Shown here: positions 63,382 to 64,000 of the stretch, in pieces
How the letters are laid out: each line of letters starts with the position of its first letter
Numbering within the stretch: position 1 is the first letter of the stretch
Assembly (NCBI GenBank): GCA_022791315.1
Contig: JAAVYW010000014.1
Span: 1-64,000 of the forward strand
DNA length: 64,000 nt
Source of the DNA: Oscillospiraceae bacterium
GTDB lineage: Bacteria > Bacillota > Clostridia > Oscillospirales > Ruminococcaceae
Direction: 5' to 3'
The notes under the pieces: model-generated
The model's database searches: none
The model's input: the letters and a program-made list of their open reading frames with translations, nothing else
What the model was told of the DNA's origin: nothing
Made by a program: the position numbers and the translations under genes

Positions 63382-64000
63382 TTAGTAAAGAGCTTCTCTG
63401 ACCTTTCGCATTTCCCTCCAAACATTATCTCCATAATTGCTCACCAAAACGGAAATAATCCCGTTATTCGGATTATACTCGGATATAAAACTGACACCCG
63501 GGTCACAGCCCTGAAAATACACAAAATCCTTGCCACCCGGATTATCAATTACCCACACACCATAGCCATAATATCCTTCTTCCGCATCATCCCCCTCTCC
63601 GCTCTGCTTACTAAACATATCTGAAACAAATGCTTTTGAAATTAAATTCCCTTCCAGCAAATTAGTCCAAAAACTAATAGTATCTCTTACTGTTATAAAC
63701 GCCCCGCCCGCGCCGGTGCCTTTCGCATCTACAGAAAAGATATTTGTGCGGTAATCCTCTGTATCGGCACAATAAATATAGTTCGTTGCGCACTTTGCGG
63801 GCAGCCGATCCAGCTCATAATACCCTGTTGATTTCATGCCACATAGGTCAAATACATTTTCCTTTAGGTATTGGTCAAAATACACACCTGTCGTTTTTTC
63901 TATAATCATTGCAAGCAGGACATACCCTGTATTATTATACTGGAATTTTTCTCCTTTGGGATACATCATAGGCTTGTTTATAAACAGCGGGAGCAAATCA
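63382..64000 (-). CDS. Beta-lactamase-family serine hydrolase, C-terminal part (runs off window)
   Basis: About 205 residues of the C-terminal part; the start and the SxxK nucleophile motif lie beyond base 64000. FQYNNTGYVLLAMIIEKTTG holds the second catalytic motif YxN, FDLCGMKSTGYYELDRL and GGAFITVRDTISFWTNLLEG follow, as in class C-like esterases/D-Ala-D-Ala peptidase relatives. The DNA is markedly more AT-rich than the rest of the window, with codons ending in A/T, which suggests recent acquisition. Confidence 0.85.
   Translation of the reverse strand, partial: DLLPLFINKPMMYPKGEKFQYNNTGYVLLAMIIEKTTGVYFDQYLKENVFDLCGMKSTGYYELDRLPAKCATNYIYCADTEDYRTNIFSVDAKGTGAGGAFITVRDTISFWTNLLEGNLISKAFVSDMFSKQSGEGDDAEEGYYGYGVWVIDNPGGKDFVYFQGCDPGVSFISEYNPNNGIISVLVSNYGDNVWREMRKVREALY

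Overview
The window comes from a GC-rich, low-oxygen-adapted, spore-forming member of the Clostridia, most likely an Oscillospiraceae-type gut anaerobe (Flavonifractor/Oscillibacter/Lawsonibacter-like). The grounds are a Gram-positive S10-spc-alpha ribosomal operon with map-KOW-infA-rpmJ order, strong GGAGG ribosome binding sites with many GTG/TTG starts, an eukaryote/archaeal-type ProRS, spoIIR, a group-B-like [FeFe] hydrogenase, a class F flavodiiron protein and an L-box lysine riboswitch. The genus assignment is inference. No rRNA, tRNA, CRISPR or insertion sequence was recognised.

Layout. 1-1484: metG (partial) and a flavodoxin-like gene. 1568-17260 (minus): complete S10-spc-alpha operon from rpsJ to rplQ, with a promoter, a ~300-nt leader containing a likely attenuator, and a final terminator. 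17766-22223 (minus): proS, an EpsG-like polymerase, a YhfC-type intramembrane protease and an HExxH protein. 22488-30271 (minus): fatty-acid cluster fabH-fabG-fabF-accB-fabZ-accC-accD-accA-acpP. fabD is divergent on the plus strand with aroE, and no enoyl-ACP reductase is present. 32573-35581 (plus): free rubredoxin and a four-module flavodiiron protein for O2/NO reduction. 35643-38427: AraC-type relic, small membrane protein, nitroreductase, TIGR04086 protein and yajC (minus).

38573-43176 (minus): the most unusual part, a tightly packed cassette of a UbiA-type phosphoribosyl-polyprenyl synthase homologue, a large multi-pass GT-C-like protein, a HAD phosphatase fused to GtrA, and an acyltransferase-3 gene. 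It sits between tgt and yajC, which are normally neighbours. The acyltransferase gene carries an 11-G tract that puts it out of frame in this copy; 12 or 9 G would restore a full protein with the catalytic R-x10-H motif. This looks like phase-variable decoration of a polyprenyl-phosphate-pentose-derived surface glycan.

43212-45983 (minus): tgt, a DUF2442/DUF4160 pair and queA. 46045-51276 (plus): lysine riboswitch with terminator, asd, an HExxH protein, dapA, dapB and a tandem-ACT protein, interrupted by palindromic repeats. 51416-56801 (plus): GH95 fucosidase, P-loop kinase-like protein, nitroreductase, HD hydrolase and Gfo/Idh oxidoreductase. 56866-58643 (minus): hydrogenase and a small cysteine-rich partner. 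58644-59440: gene-free, with seven consecutive hairpins. 59441-62556 (plus): HAAS/DUF1700 protein, adhesin-like envelope protein, membrane protein, ArsC/Spx-like protein and a decayed flavin reductase. 62594-64000 (minus): spoIIR and the C-terminal part of an AT-richer beta-lactamase-family hydrolase.
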